Part shown: positions 6,050 to 16,800 of the stretch, in pieces | How positions within the stretch are numbered: position 1 is the first letter of the stretch | Layout: each line of letters starts with the position of its first letter | Source of the DNA: Gloeothece verrucosa PCC 7822 | GTDB taxonomy: Bacteria; Cyanobacteriota; Cyanobacteriia; Cyanobacteriales; Microcystaceae | NCBI RefSeq assembly: GCF_000147335.1 | Contig: NC_014504.1 | Location: 1 to 43,617 of the forward strand | Direction of reading: 5' to 3' | Length of the DNA: 43,617 nt | The notes under the pieces: model-generated | What the model was told of the DNA's origin: nothing | Seen by the model: the letters and a program-made list of their open reading frames with translations, nothing else | Database searches by the model: none | Translations under genes and position numbers: made by a program

Positions 6050-9000
6050 TTACATAATGGCTTGTTTATTTAAAGCAATTAACTTTTTAAAACTCTCATT
6101 ATCTAATTCCGTCAACCAAGATTCATCAGACCCAACAATAGAACTGGCCACCTTTTTTTTATCTTCAATCATCTGGTCAATTCGTTCTTCTAAAGTCCCT
6201 AAAGTGACGAATTTGTGGACGAAAACATTTTTCTGCTGACCAATCCGAAACGCCCGGTCTGTCGCTTGGTCTTCAACGGCGGGATTCCACCAACGGTCAA
6301 AATGAAAGACGTGATTGGCTTTTGTTAAGGTAATTCCCACCCCACCCGCTTTTAGGGAAAGAATAAACACTGACGGGTCGGTTTCTGGGTCTTGAAAAGA
6401 GGCAATCATCTGTTCGCGTTTATTTCGAGGAGTTCCACCGTGAAGATAATAAGTATTGTAGTGCCGAGTATGTTTAATATAGTGCTGTAACGCTTCGCCA
6501 ATTTCCGTAAATTGGCTAAAAATTAACAGACTTTCCCCTTCGGCGATAACTTCCTCTACCATTTCACCGAGACGTTCTAATTTATGAGAGCGTTCTGGGG
6601 TAAACTCGCTATTATCCTGCAAAAATTGTCGAGGATGGTTACAAATTTGCTTGAGTTTCATTAAAGTGGATAAGATTAATCCCTTACGTTGGATTCCTTC
6701 TGTTTCTTCTATTTGTTCCATAACATCCTTCACCACCGCCTCATATAAGGAGGCTTGTTCAGCAGTTAAATTACAATACTGTTTGTGTTCAACTTTATCA
6801 GGTAAGTCTTTAATAATCTGTTTATCAGTCTTTACGCGGCGCAGGATGAAAGGTTGGACGAGTTTCTTTAAAACTGTAGCAGTAGACTGGCTATTGTCCT
6901 TTTGAATCGGTATTTCAAAAGATTTGCGAAATTGAGTTTCTTTTCCTAAATAACCTGGATTGAGAAAATTAAAAATTGACCATAAATCTAACAGTCTATT
7001 TTCTACGGGAGTTCCTGTTAAAGCAAGGCGATGACGAGACTGAAGTTTCAAAATCGCTTTAGTTTGTGCCGCTTTGGGATTTTTAATATTTTGTGCTTCA
7101 TCAATGACGATTCGTTGCCAAGTAATACTCGTTAGCAGTTTTTCGTCTTTTCTGGCTAGAGTGTAAGAGGTAATCACAATATCGTGTGAAGCAAGTGCGG
7201 TTTTAAATTTTGCTTCATCAGTTAGCCGCTCTCCCCCATGATGCACCATCGTTTTTAAATGAGGCGCAAATTTTTCAATTTCTTTCTTCCAATTTCCCAC
7301 AACAGAAGTCGGCGCAATCAACAGAGTGGGTAACACTTCTGCTGTAGAGTCTCTTTCTGTTATTAATCTGGCAATTACCTGTACCGTCTTTCCCAGTCCC
7401 ATATCATCGGCCAGACACCCATTTAACCCAAGTTGTTCAAGATATTGAATCCAAGAGACTCCCCGTTTTTGATATTCTCGAAGAGTCCCTTGCAACTGCG
7501 TTGGATTTTCAATCTCCTCTAGTCGCGTCGGGTCCTTTAAGTTGGCCATCATGGCGGCTAAACTTTCATCCAATTCGACTTGAATGTCATCATTAACTTC
7601 ACTGGCTTTTTGCATTAACTCCATCAGGGTTAGTTCTGGTTTCTCTTCGTGATGAGTTTTCCAGAACTCCAGCATAGCAACCATCTTTTTTTGGTCTAAT
7701 TCTATCCACTGACCCCGAAATTTAACCAGGGGCGTTTTTGCCTTGACCAACTGTTGCCACTCTTTTTCCGTGACGGGGTGGTCGCCGATAGCGAGTTCGT
7801 ATTGGTATTGAATAATGGTTTCTAGTTGAAAATAACCTTTGCCGGCTGAAGTTGGGGCAGATTTAGAAGGAGAAGCTTTGAGGCGAATTTTCGCTCGTTG
7901 ACGGCCTTCCGGTGTCCACCATGCCGGAATAATAACTTTATAACCTGCATCTTCTAGAACCCAAGCACTCTCGGACAGAAAGGCAAAAGCTTCTTCTAAA
8001 GTTAAAGAGAAGCCGATAGGTTTATCGGTTTCTAACCCTTTCCAAATTAGGGGATAAATTCGGGCAGCATAGCCTAAATTTAACAGTAAATCTTTTTCAA
8101 AATCTTGACCAAATTGTTTTTTAATGGTTTGTTGAGTTTTTTGATTAAGATGCCAATAATCGTCTAATTCGAGTTTTAAGGAAGGGTCTTGTTTTAAAGA
8201 GACAAAAAAATTAATATGCCAATTATCCGGATAATTTTCTTCGGCTTCCATTAGTTGAAAACAGAGGTAAAAAGATGAATCTTTCTGAGCATAAAGAAGT
8301 TTTTGTTTCCAAGGAAGCCATTGGCGATATTCTTCTAAGGCGGTATGATCTTTCCAAGGTTGGTGGGAGGGAAGAAAATTAATGCAGCCGTCGAGAAGTT
8401 GACTTTCTGTTAGCTTTTTTTGAAAAGTGGCGGGAAAAGCGGTATTGGTTATAATTTCATTGAGTAAACATTCGGAGAAATGACGCAGCAAAGTTTCTTT
8501 GTCGTAAAATTCGATCGCATCCGTCAAATTATCATAGCCTGAAACACAGGCAAGGGGCATATAATCAATATACTGTTTAATATTAGTTTCGTAAGCGGGA
8601 GAGATAATTTCCCAACTCGGATAAATTTCAAATAAATTTGTTGTCTTTTTACTTTTTCCCTTTGGAGTTGATAATTCTCGATATTTTAGGGACGGAATAT
8701 ATTGGTCTTTAAGGATAACTTGCTTGAAAGATTGAGTGTAGTGATACCAGAAGAGTAAATCAGCCCCAAATTGAAACTCAAAGGCGTTAGTGAGGCAGAG
8801 AAAATGAAGGTCATTAAGAAGTTTAATAATTGGTGAGACCTGATAACAGTTAATTGCCCAGGTTTTCCAGGAACAATCAGGGGATAATTCGGTTTCAGCT
8901 TCAAGATAACGAGTTAATTCAAGGGAAGGAAGAGGAGCGTCCCCTCTGCTAGGGAGGATAAAATATTTAGTAAAAAATTTCTGATAAATTTTGCTGTTTA

Positions 9001-9196
9001 AAGCTTCTTTTAGTCCTAAGTCATTAACTAAAAAAGCGGAGAGTTCATCGGAGTCCAACTGGAATGGATGGCGGTTTTCTGATTCATTTTTCCGTCTTTT
9101 TTTAGGAGAAGTCGTTTCTCCCCAGAGATAAAATTCCCCTAGTTGAATAAACTCGTTGTTTGTTCTAGGAATCCAAGTCCCGTGAAGAATTTTCAT
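6050..9196 (-). CDS. SNF2-family DEAD/DEAH helicase
   Basis: A 1048-residue SWI2/SNF2 ATPase of the bacterial RapA/HepA-like type. The first half (to about 560) corresponds to the SNF2-associated N-terminal region seen in cyanobacterial members. Helicase motifs follow: motif I ADDMGLGKT (Lys603), motif II DEAQ (Asp699, Glu700), motif III LTGTPVENRL and, in the second RecA domain, motif VI DQATDRAFRIGQ. Such proteins translocate on duplex DNA and displace bound proteins. The start codon ATG 9196 lies three bases after the stop of the 157-aa gene (9200), so the genes form an operon with the DNA2-like helicase upstream. The SWIM gene lies downstream. Full-length with all motifs. Confidence 0.95.
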   Translation of the reverse strand: MKILHGTWIPRTNNEFIQLGEFYLWGETTSPKKRRKNESENRHPFQLDSDELSAFLVNDLGLKEALNSKIYQKFFTKYFILPSRGDAPLPSLELTRYLEAETELSPDCSWKTWAINCYQVSPIIKLLNDLHFLCLTNAFEFQFGADLLFWYHYTQSFKQVILKDQYIPSLKYRELSTPKGKSKKTTNLFEIYPSWEIISPAYETNIKQYIDYMPLACVSGYDNLTDAIEFYDKETLLRHFSECLLNEIITNTAFPATFQKKLTESQLLDGCINFLPSHQPWKDHTALEEYRQWLPWKQKLLYAQKDSSFYLCFQLMEAEENYPDNWHINFFVSLKQDPSLKLELDDYWHLNQKTQQTIKKQFGQDFEKDLLLNLGYAARIYPLIWKGLETDKPIGFSLTLEEAFAFLSESAWVLEDAGYKVIIPAWWTPEGRQRAKIRLKASPSKSAPTSAGKGYFQLETIIQYQYELAIGDHPVTEKEWQQLVKAKTPLVKFRGQWIELDQKKMVAMLEFWKTHHEEKPELTLMELMQKASEVNDDIQVELDESLAAMMANLKDPTRLEEIENPTQLQGTLREYQKRGVSWIQYLEQLGLNGCLADDMGLGKTVQVIARLITERDSTAEVLPTLLIAPTSVVGNWKKEIEKFAPHLKTMVHHGGERLTDEAKFKTALASHDIVITSYTLARKDEKLLTSITWQRIVIDEAQNIKNPKAAQTKAILKLQSRHRLALTGTPVENRLLDLWSIFNFLNPGYLGKETQFRKSFEIPIQKDNSQSTATVLKKLVQPFILRRVKTDKQIIKDLPDKVEHKQYCNLTAEQASLYEAVVKDVMEQIEETEGIQRKGLILSTLMKLKQICNHPRQFLQDNSEFTPERSHKLERLGEMVEEVIAEGESLLIFSQFTEIGEALQHYIKHTRHYNTYYLHGGTPRNKREQMIASFQDPETDPSVFILSLKAGGVGITLTKANHVFHFDRWWNPAVEDQATDRAFRIGQQKNVFVHKFVTLGTLEERIDQMIEDKKKVASSIVGSDESWLTELDNESFKKLIALNKQAIM

Positions 9197-9199
9197 AGG

Positions 9200-9673
9200 C
9201 TACAAATCTTCAGATAATAAGCGATTGATACGGTATTCTAAATCTTCAATAGAATCTTCCGGCAAAATTTTTTTTACCTTAGCATTATATAATCTAGCTT
9301 CGTTGCACAGAAGTTCATAGCTTAATTCTAAAGAGATAAGAACATCCGTCCAAAACTGTTTCCGTTGTTCGGGACTGTGGAGTGGCCCATCACGACCGTT
9401 TTGAAAACGCTCCGGGTCAATAATGAATAAGTCAATGGAATCTAGTCCAAGCACCGCCGCTTTTTCTGCTTTTTCTGCTCTTAATTCCCAATTATCAAAC
9501 CAATGCTCTCCAAAATCGTTATCAAGAAGAAAATATCTACCTATCCAAACCACAGGATTCCATTCATTTAAACCAAGTGTATTCGCTATTTTTTGGTATT
9601 CACTTGTAACAGTAAAAGCATCTAACTCTTCAATATAATTAAAAATTTTTACTGTTCGACGAGATGAATTCAT
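9200..9673 (-). CDS. Hypothetical protein between two helicase genes
   Basis: A 157-residue protein of no family I recognise. It is acidic, mixed alpha/beta, with aromatic-rich segments (WNPVVWIGRYFLLDNDFGEHWFDNW) and a helical C-terminus ending EDLEYRINRLLSEDL; no signal peptide, membrane segment or cysteine cluster is visible. It begins 23 bases after the DNA2-like helicase stop and ends 3 bases before the SNF2 start, so it is part of a tight three-gene operon and is most likely an accessory subunit of one of the helicases. Confidence 0.75.
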   Translation of the reverse strand: MNSSRRTVKIFNYIEELDAFTVTSEYQKIANTLGLNEWNPVVWIGRYFLLDNDFGEHWFDNWELRAEKAEKAAVLGLDSIDLFIIDPERFQNGRDGPLHSPEQRKQFWTDVLISLELSYELLCNEARLYNAKVKKILPEDSIEDLEYRINRLLSEDL

Positions 9674-9695
9674 GGAAATTTTTCCTCAAAAGTAA

Positions 9696-12572
9696 TCACG
9701 GCAATGGCCGAATCTCCCCAAATTGCTGAATGTGAGCCACCAGTTTCTTAAGATATCCTTCCTCCTGAAGGAGGCGTTTCGTATTTCCCACCAAAATAAA
9801 TAACTCTTCTGCCCGACTCACCGCAGTATTGAGTAAATTGGGACGACGATTAATAAAGAGTAAGCTATCAGTATCCCGACACTGCCGAGTTGAGAAGATT
9901 ATAACCGGTTTTTGTCCCCCTTGGAACTTATGCACCGTCCCAATGCTGGCTCTATCGAGATCTGTGTAAACTTCTCTTACACGCTTTCTAGTTGCATCAG
10001 CCTGAGCGCGATAGGGAGAAATCACCCCAATCTCATCTGTAGAGTAACCTGCATTCAGAAGATGCTCAAGTAAACGTTCTACTGCATCCACTTCTTCTGG
10101 ATTAACATGGTCAGCAATTGTCCCATCAACTGGGTAAGCAATCAAATTAGTTCCAAGTCGAGATTCTTTAAAAGGGGTTTTGATTATTAGCTTATAACCG
10201 CTAATTCGCTCACAAAAAGAAATAATCGGAGCAACACATCGATAATGTTCATTGAGTATAATTCCGTTGCCAATATCCCCTAATTGGTCAGATGCACCGG
10301 CAGCCCGGTGATAAGCGGTGGCGGTATAAATAGCCGTAGGACTGTAACGAAAATAGTCAGCATCCGTTAACCCTTGCTCTGTAAATGCCTGTTCATGATA
10401 CTGCTCGATAGTCGATTGGCTAAAGGGAACAATCGGCTCTAATTGTAGCGGATCTCCTACGATTACAGCCCGTTTACTACGAACTAATACCGGTAGGGGT
10501 TGATGGGGTGGAATCATCCCCGCTTCATCAATAACACTAACGTCGATACAACCTTTTTTTAGGTAAGGAAATAGATTTCTTACCGAATGAAGGGTACTAG
10601 CAAATACAGGAAACAGTAAACTAACATCTGCAAGAATTGAAGAATAATTAGCGGTAAATCGACACCAAGCATCATGATTTTTTTCTGAATTAATGACATC
10701 AATATAAATCTCAATAGAACGAATTACCTCATCGGATCTCCGCAGTGCTTCCTGTTGTAAATACTGCCAAGATAAAAGAAACAACTCTTGTTGTTGTTGA
10801 TGATATTCCACTGGGTTACGGGTGAAAAAATCTTCGGTTGGATAAGCGGCTAATCTTTGTTCAATGAGTGAAGATGAGTTTTTTAACTGATTAATTTGTC
10901 TTTTAATTGAATTGATTTGACCGGTGTTAGAATCTTCGGTTCTTTGCTCATCTAATTGCCACCGCCGGGCTGTGGTTAATTGGTTTGCCACCTGTGAGTA
11001 AGATGCTTCGGTTGATTCACGAGTTAGGGGAAGTTGAAAAGGAAAAGGTGTAGCTAGAGTGGCGGTTAGCGGCGCATGAATTTCTTTGTGCAGACGCTTT
11101 AAAATGTGACGAGAACTAGAGTGAGTAATATCTAACCAAAGTTTCTTTAGCGAGTACCATAAACGCTCCCACCAAGACCGAGAGTTTTGTAATAATGGCT
11201 CCAAATCAACTGGGGGAAAAGACTTTACGGCTCGTTCAAGGGCAGCTTTTATCTGCTCATAAGCTAATATCGGATATTGCTGATAGTTAGATTCAGGGGA
11301 AGTAATAGGCTGTTGTTCTAGTATTGATAGACGCTCTTGTAAAGACTCAATTTCTCTATTTAACTGTTCTTTTTGTTGTAAATCCTTTTCCCGTTGATGC
11401 GCTCTTTCAATGTCTATTTGGGGTTGAGACTGAAGTGAAGTAGAGATCTTTTCTATTTCCCTAGAAATTTGTTGCCATAACGTTTCGTTAAATGTCTCAG
11501 TTTCTAACCAATTTTTTGCTCTTAGTAGTTTAGGGATAACCTGTTTGTCGATAAAATCTTTCCGTCCCCCTTCTAAATAGAAGAAGTTGTCTCCTAACTC
11601 GGTTGCTAGTTTTTCGATTACATTAGTAACTGCTCGGTTGTTGGTACTTGTTACTAAAGTCAGATTACTTTCATCAATTCCCGTTGTGATTAATTGATGG
11701 GCACGTTTAACAAGAGAAATGGCAATAATATGTACCAATAATGAGGTTTTCCCATTTCCAGGGGGGCCGATAACCGCCGTAAGGAATGAGACATAGAAGT
11801 GTTTGAGGGCATCCGCTTGGGACTTATTAGGAAGAGAGCCAGGAAAAGCCCCTAGAAACAATACGTCATGGCGAGGGGATTGAGGTGAACCAAAGAAATA
11901 TTCATAAGCCGGATGACCAGGAATTGCCCAGTCCCAAAATTGCTGTTGGCTTAGATAGCGGAGGTCTTTTTTAAGGTTGTGGGTATAAGAAACGTAGTCA
12001 AAACGCAGCAGGTAGGGAATAGGTTTATAGGATAAATTCTGTTCGGGTTGTTTTAACAAGTCTAAAAAGTCTTGTAGGGTAGAAAAATTAAATTTAAAGG
12101 TTTCAGAGAGAAAAGTTCTAAGTCCTTCCTGGATGACTAAGTTTTCGGCTTCTTCTTCGTCTAAAGAATAGAGTTCTATTAAGTTAGGGATAACTGGTTG
12201 AAACAAAAACCCCTCTGTTAAATCCCATCCTCGACTGCGGTATTTGCCACTAAATATACTTGAGATGTCGACAGTGAACAGGGGAAAAAAGCTTCTTTCT
12301 CCTGCTCGTACCCGATAAATTTGAGGAAAGGAAACGGCAATTTTAAAATCTTCTAGTTGTTTGCTTTCTTCTAGGGTAGAGTAAGTTTTTTTAAATTGTT
12401 GAAAAAGAGGTTGTGGTATGAGTAATTGGTTGCCTACCAGTTGAATATTTTCGTCCCAAATTTTTCGGTTATCGTCTTTTCCCACCTCTACCGACGCATT
12501 ACTTAAATTTTCTAAGTAGAGGTAGTGTTCCCAGGCTTTGATTATTTTTCTAATTTTAGTTAAATCAGACAT
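9696..12572 (-). CDS. DNA2/NAM7-type superfamily 1 helicase
   Basis: A 958-residue SF1 helicase of the AAA_11/AAA_12 (DNA2/Upf1-like) type. Motifs: Walker A GPPGNGKTS (about residues 270-278), Walker B VIDEAGM with downstream VGDPLQLEPI, motif V TVHKFQGGQKPVIIFST and motif VI LLNTAVSRAEE. Between the two helicase halves lies a long Gln/Glu-rich coiled-coil insertion (roughly 380-640). The N-terminal 250 residues are not a domain I recognise and could bind a partner or substrate. This is the first gene of the minus-strand run DNA2-like helicase, 157-aa protein, SNF2. Related helicases occur in several defence islands; a defence role is inference only. Confidence 0.9.
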   Translation of the reverse strand: MSDLTKIRKIIKAWEHYLYLENLSNASVEVGKDDNRKIWDENIQLVGNQLLIPQPLFQQFKKTYSTLEESKQLEDFKIAVSFPQIYRVRAGERSFFPLFTVDISSIFSGKYRSRGWDLTEGFLFQPVIPNLIELYSLDEEEAENLVIQEGLRTFLSETFKFNFSTLQDFLDLLKQPEQNLSYKPIPYLLRFDYVSYTHNLKKDLRYLSQQQFWDWAIPGHPAYEYFFGSPQSPRHDVLFLGAFPGSLPNKSQADALKHFYVSFLTAVIGPPGNGKTSLLVHIIAISLVKRAHQLITTGIDESNLTLVTSTNNRAVTNVIEKLATELGDNFFYLEGGRKDFIDKQVIPKLLRAKNWLETETFNETLWQQISREIEKISTSLQSQPQIDIERAHQREKDLQQKEQLNREIESLQERLSILEQQPITSPESNYQQYPILAYEQIKAALERAVKSFPPVDLEPLLQNSRSWWERLWYSLKKLWLDITHSSSRHILKRLHKEIHAPLTATLATPFPFQLPLTRESTEASYSQVANQLTTARRWQLDEQRTEDSNTGQINSIKRQINQLKNSSSLIEQRLAAYPTEDFFTRNPVEYHQQQQELFLLSWQYLQQEALRRSDEVIRSIEIYIDVINSEKNHDAWCRFTANYSSILADVSLLFPVFASTLHSVRNLFPYLKKGCIDVSVIDEAGMIPPHQPLPVLVRSKRAVIVGDPLQLEPIVPFSQSTIEQYHEQAFTEQGLTDADYFRYSPTAIYTATAYHRAAGASDQLGDIGNGIILNEHYRCVAPIISFCERISGYKLIIKTPFKESRLGTNLIAYPVDGTIADHVNPEEVDAVERLLEHLLNAGYSTDEIGVISPYRAQADATRKRVREVYTDLDRASIGTVHKFQGGQKPVIIFSTRQCRDTDSLLFINRRPNLLNTAVSRAEELFILVGNTKRLLQEEGYLKKLVAHIQQFGEIRPLP

Positions 12573-12698
12573 TAGTGCTTGTTACTCCTCACCCTACGCG
12601 ACGAGCGCTTCAACCATCACTTTATCTATGGCGACTTTTTTTCAGCTTAGACACTCATCAAGCACAGCAACGAGAAATCTTAATTATTTCTTTTTATT

Positions 12699-13811
12699 TT
12701 AGGTCTCATTAATTAAAGCTTCCAGTTGGTTTAACAGCTTTTCAAGTTTTTTGCGTTTAGTGTTATCTTCCCAAAGTCGAGTTTTTTTGACTTTTTGATA
12801 AGCTTCTTTGAGACGGTCTGATATTTCTGTTGTCGTTGATTGGGGTTTGGAAGAAAGGGCGATGATTTTTTCTTTGATTTGGCTAAGGGAAAGTTCTTGC
12901 TCTATTGCCTCCGTTAGTAGCTCTCTTCGTTTGTCATCATCTTTGACACCGGCGATCGCTTTGGCTTTGGTATAGGCTATTTGTCCCTTTCTTAAGGCTT
13001 CTGTGATGTCTTCAGGGAGGTTGAGTAAGGGCAATCTATTGTTAACAAAGGATTCCCAAGTCATTAATCCTAAGTCATTAAAGACGGATTCAATAACCGT
13101 TAACGGGGAATTAGACTCACTTTTCTTGGCTTCTTCCTCTTTTCCAATAACGTTATTGTCTGGTGTGATTTCATCATCTTCGCTCTTTCCAATAACGTTA
13201 TTGTCTGTCTCCCCAAGTTCCTCTTCACTCCTAACATTAACCGGATTCGTAGCTGGCGTTTCTTCCTCAATCTCTTTTCCAATAACGTTATTGTCTCTTG
13301 AAGTCGCAATATTTTTTTGTTCTTTTTGCAGTCGATGGAGTAGAGGAGACACTTCCGTAATGGCTACCCCTAATTTAAGAGCTAAGAGTTGTAGGATGCC
13401 TTCGGTTTCTTCAACCGGGTTGAGGTCTTCTCTTTGTAAATTTTCTATGAGTGCTAGTTGCCATGCTGCTTCATCTGTTAGTTCTTTCACGACTACTGGC
13501 ACTTCGGTTAACCCCGCCTGATGAGCCGCTCTCAAGCGCCGTTCCCCGGCTACCAATTCATAGCCACCTGTTTCAAGGGGTCGAACTAATAAAGGTTGAA
13601 GGATTCCATGCTCAGAAATTGAGTCAGCTAACCCTTTTAAAGATTGAGGGTCGAAGTAATGTCTGGGCTGCGTCGGGGGGAGATGAATGTCAGACAACTT
13701 AATCAATGATTTAGGGGCTGATGTTGTCTGGTCTTCTGAAGTCTCTAACCAACTGGGCGAAGGGGTGGTGAGTTTGCCGGCAAAGGGTTTTTTTTGTTTG
13801 CTTGGACTCAT
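12699..13811 (-). CDS. parB: ParB-family partition protein with palindrome-encoded linker
   Basis: A 370-residue ParB/Spo0J-type protein. The N-terminal CTPase/ParB domain is clear: PRHYFDPQSLKGLADSI, HGILQPLLVRP, GYELVAGERRLRAAH and ENLQREDLNPVEE. The DNA-binding middle (LLALKLGVAI, MTWESFVNNRLPLLNLPEDI) is interrupted by an acidic low-complexity linker carrying DNNVIGK three times, each encoded by the palindrome described separately. The C-terminus (KLEKLLNQLEALINET) would dimerise. It overlaps the end of parA by four bases (ATGA), a coupled operon. ParB would bind parS, load as a clamp and stimulate ParA to segregate the plasmid. The linker expansion may be specific to this lineage. Confidence 0.93.
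   Translation of the reverse strand: MSPSKQKKPFAGKLTTPSPSWLETSEDQTTSAPKSLIKLSDIHLPPTQPRHYFDPQSLKGLADSISEHGILQPLLVRPLETGGYELVAGERRLRAAHQAGLTEVPVVVKELTDEAAWQLALIENLQREDLNPVEETEGILQLLALKLGVAITEVSPLLHRLQKEQKNIATSRDNNVIGKEIEEETPATNPVNVRSEEELGETDNNVIGKSEDDEITPDNNVIGKEEEAKKSESNSPLTVIESVFNDLGLMTWESFVNNRLPLLNLPEDITEALRKGQIAYTKAKAIAGVKDDDKRRELLTEAIEQELSLSQIKEKIIALSSKPQSTTTEISDRLKEAYQKVKKTRLWEDNTKRKKLEKLLNQLEALINET
13144..13295. repeat. Three copies of CCAATAACGTTATTGTC inside parB
   Basis: Cores at 13144-13160, 13189-13205 and 13279-13295, separated by 45 and 90 bases (one and two 45-base periods), while the sequence between copies differs. On the coding strand they read GACAATAACGTTATTGGAAA and encode DNNVIGK. 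The inner 14 bases CAATAACGTTATTG form a perfect palindrome. A fourth copy lies at 4831. Either parS-like ParB sites placed in the gene itself, or a coding-tolerant palindromic repeat. Confidence 0.85.
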
Positions 13812-16800
13812 GTTAAAGTTTCTAACGATTGCGCGATTTGCTCTAATAACGGAAGGGCGGGATGTTTGGGGTCATAAACCGCAAGGGGGGCACGGTCTTC
13901 AGAGGCATCCACGAAGGCGGTAGCACGAGGAATAGGAGGAAAAATTTTGCCCCAGGAGGAGAGTTGTGTTTGGATAGCTCCCAATGCTCTCACATCAGCC
14001 GAGTTGCTTTTAGCATAGCGAGTGGGGACAAATCCGGCTATGTTGAGTTTTTTGTTGGCTTTTCTCACTGAGTTTAGGGTTTGTAGGAGTTCGTCAGTTC
14101 CCTCAAAGGCTTTGAGATGAGTTTCTATGGGGACAAGGACGTGAGTGGCGGCCACTAAACTTATATAGGAGAGTAACCCTAAACTGGGGGGACAGTCAAT
14201 AAGAATGAAGTCGTATTCTTCTAGGACGGGTTCGATGGCTTCTTTTAAGCGAAAGTCCCGTAGGGGAGTGTTAACTAACTGCATTTCAGCCCCAGAAAGA
14301 AGACGATTGGCGGGGGCTAAGTCCATGCTATGTATATCTGTATGAATGGGTAAGGGAAGTTCTTCTATGATGGCATCGGCAACAGTTTTGTCGAGTTCTT
14401 TAGGAATTAACCCCATGAATTTTGTTAGGGATGCTTGTGGGTCCATGTCGATGAGTAGGACACGGTGTTTTCTTTTGGCGAGATGATAGCCCAAGTTCTG
14501 GGTGAGGGTAGTTTGTTAACCTAAGCCAAAAAGTCGCCTCTTTGACTCGGCTTCAGAACCGTGCATGAAAATTTCTTTTCACACGGCTCCTCTGCTAGGT
14601 GGCTCTTGATATGAGTACCTCGTCATCGGTGTATATTATCGTGGCAGTGTCCATGTAAAACGGTGAGATTGGTTAGTCTGTTGTTATTCCTGTTCTCATC
14701 TATATGATGAATTTCTAGGATATCTTCGAGACTGAAGTACAGTTGGCATTTACTACATTTCCCTTTTTGGGTCTTCAGTAGTTTTGTTATTGGGCTTCTT
14801 ATATTGGGGTATTTCCCTAGTCGGGTACTCCAATATATCCAATCTCCGTCATAGGGGCTTCTGTCTCCTTTCACGTTGATGTGTCTGTTAATGGGAGTTT
14901 GGCGATGTTCTGTTAGGGATAGTTCCCCATCGTTAAAGTCCCATTTCTTACCTTTATGTCGTTCATCAACGTGCCAGTATTTGTTGTAGACCCATTTGTC
15001 AGGTTTCATGGGGTGTCTTCGTAAACACCATCTTCTAAGTTTTATCCATAGCCAGTGGTCAATATCGGAGAAAGTTTCTTTTGAGTTGACTGAACTGTAG
15101 TAATTTGCCCATCCTCTAATAATTGGGTTTAGTTCCCTGATTAGTCGAGATTGTGGGGCTGTCTTCAATCCATCTATGACTTGACTTAGTTTTCGCTTAT
15201 GTTGCTTGATTGCTTCGGCACTTGGCTTTATTAGGACTACATAGGGAACTATTTGTGTCCAACGGTGTCCTCCTTGGTTACATCCACCAGATTTATATCT
15301 GCGGTCTCTTATCCCCGCAGGGTAGTGTCTAATGTGGAAGCCGAGGAAGTTAAACCCCGCTTGTTTTCCTTCATGTGAGTTAAAGGTGTGTACAATTTGG
15401 GTTTTGTTGGGGTTGAGTTCCAATCCCATATTTGAAAGCCATTTTTCGGCTAGAGCCTTGATTCTTAGTAATTCATTTAGGTCTCTATGGAGGATGAGGA
15501 AGTCGTCTGCATATCTAACAACCGTTAGTTTCCAATTGGTTACTTTTTTGTTGATATACGCGGTTTTTGGTACGTGACTGGTGAGGTATTCTTCTAATCC
15601 GTGTAAAGCTATGTTAGCTAGTAGCGGTGAGATCACCCCTCCTTGTGGTGTACCCTCTTCGCTTGGGAAGAGTTTATTCCCATCCATAATTCCTGCTTTT
15701 AGCCAAGCTTTTATTTGTCTTCTCATTTTAGGGAAAGTGTTGAGCTTGGTTAAAAGTGCCGAGTGGTTGATTTTATCGAAGCATTTGCTGATATCCGCGT
15801 CTAGAACGTATTTGTCTAGTCTTTGGATGTCAATTTTTATGTAAGCAATAGCGTCATGGGCTGACCTACTGGGTCTAAAACCATATGAGTGTGGCTCGAA
15901 TCGAGCCTCCCATTCTGGTTCTAGAGCTAGTTTTACTAGGGCTTGTTTGGCTCTTTCTGTCATAGTCGGGATTCCGAGTGGGCGTAACTCCTTTTTGTTG
16001 GGTTTAGGAATATAAACCCTTCTGATTGGAGTCGATTTGTCGGAAAGGTTGAGGTTTTCGGCTAGAACTAGCCGTTGTTTCGGGGTGAGGGATTTAACTC
16101 CGTCTATCCCCGCAGTACGTTTTCCTCTGTTATCTTGTGTTACCCGACGAACTGCTAAGAGTTTGGCTGCTAGTGATTTCATCAGAAGCCTTTGTAACTT
16201 GCGGACAAGTACGACATTTCCACTTTGACCGGCTCGATAGATACGTTTTTGGAGTTTGAAAACTTGTACCTCTAGCTTGCGCCAAGGGATCGTTTCCCAT
16301 TCATACTTCAGTTTGTTAGCTGAGTCCATGACATTAGTCTCTTACTAGAGTTTCTATCTTCCACATAACAGTGTTTCTGTCAGCTTATCCTAGACGTTAC
16401 TCTAGGCGTTGGCTTTTGAAACAATCCTTCCCGTTAAGTCCATGCGCCTGACTGACTACTTAGAAAATCGACCTTTCTAAGAGATACTTAACGGGTTACT
16501 TCGTTCCTAATTCTCGTTTGGCGATGGGGTTAGACTCCTACTATTCTCCGAGCCTTTGTTGGGTGATTAGAGGTTATAGCCAAATAACCTCTACTAACGG
16601 CTGTGTCTTTTGACTCTTGCCCGTGAAATCGGGTAGGCAAGTTGGCGGTTACGAAGATTCAAACATAGGTTTGCTTGCGCTAGTCATACCCATCTAGCTT
16701 GCGGGAGTACCTTACCGATTTTCAGGCTTGACCCGCTTTACATCCCGCGTCAGATTGTGGTTTGTCATGTCACCTTCTGGGGATATTGCTGTCCTCTATC

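Noticed and set aside
6050..12572. SNF2 helicase as part of a DISARM system
   Set aside because: DISARM needs drmA/B/C and a methyltransferase; none of these families is visible near the helicases.
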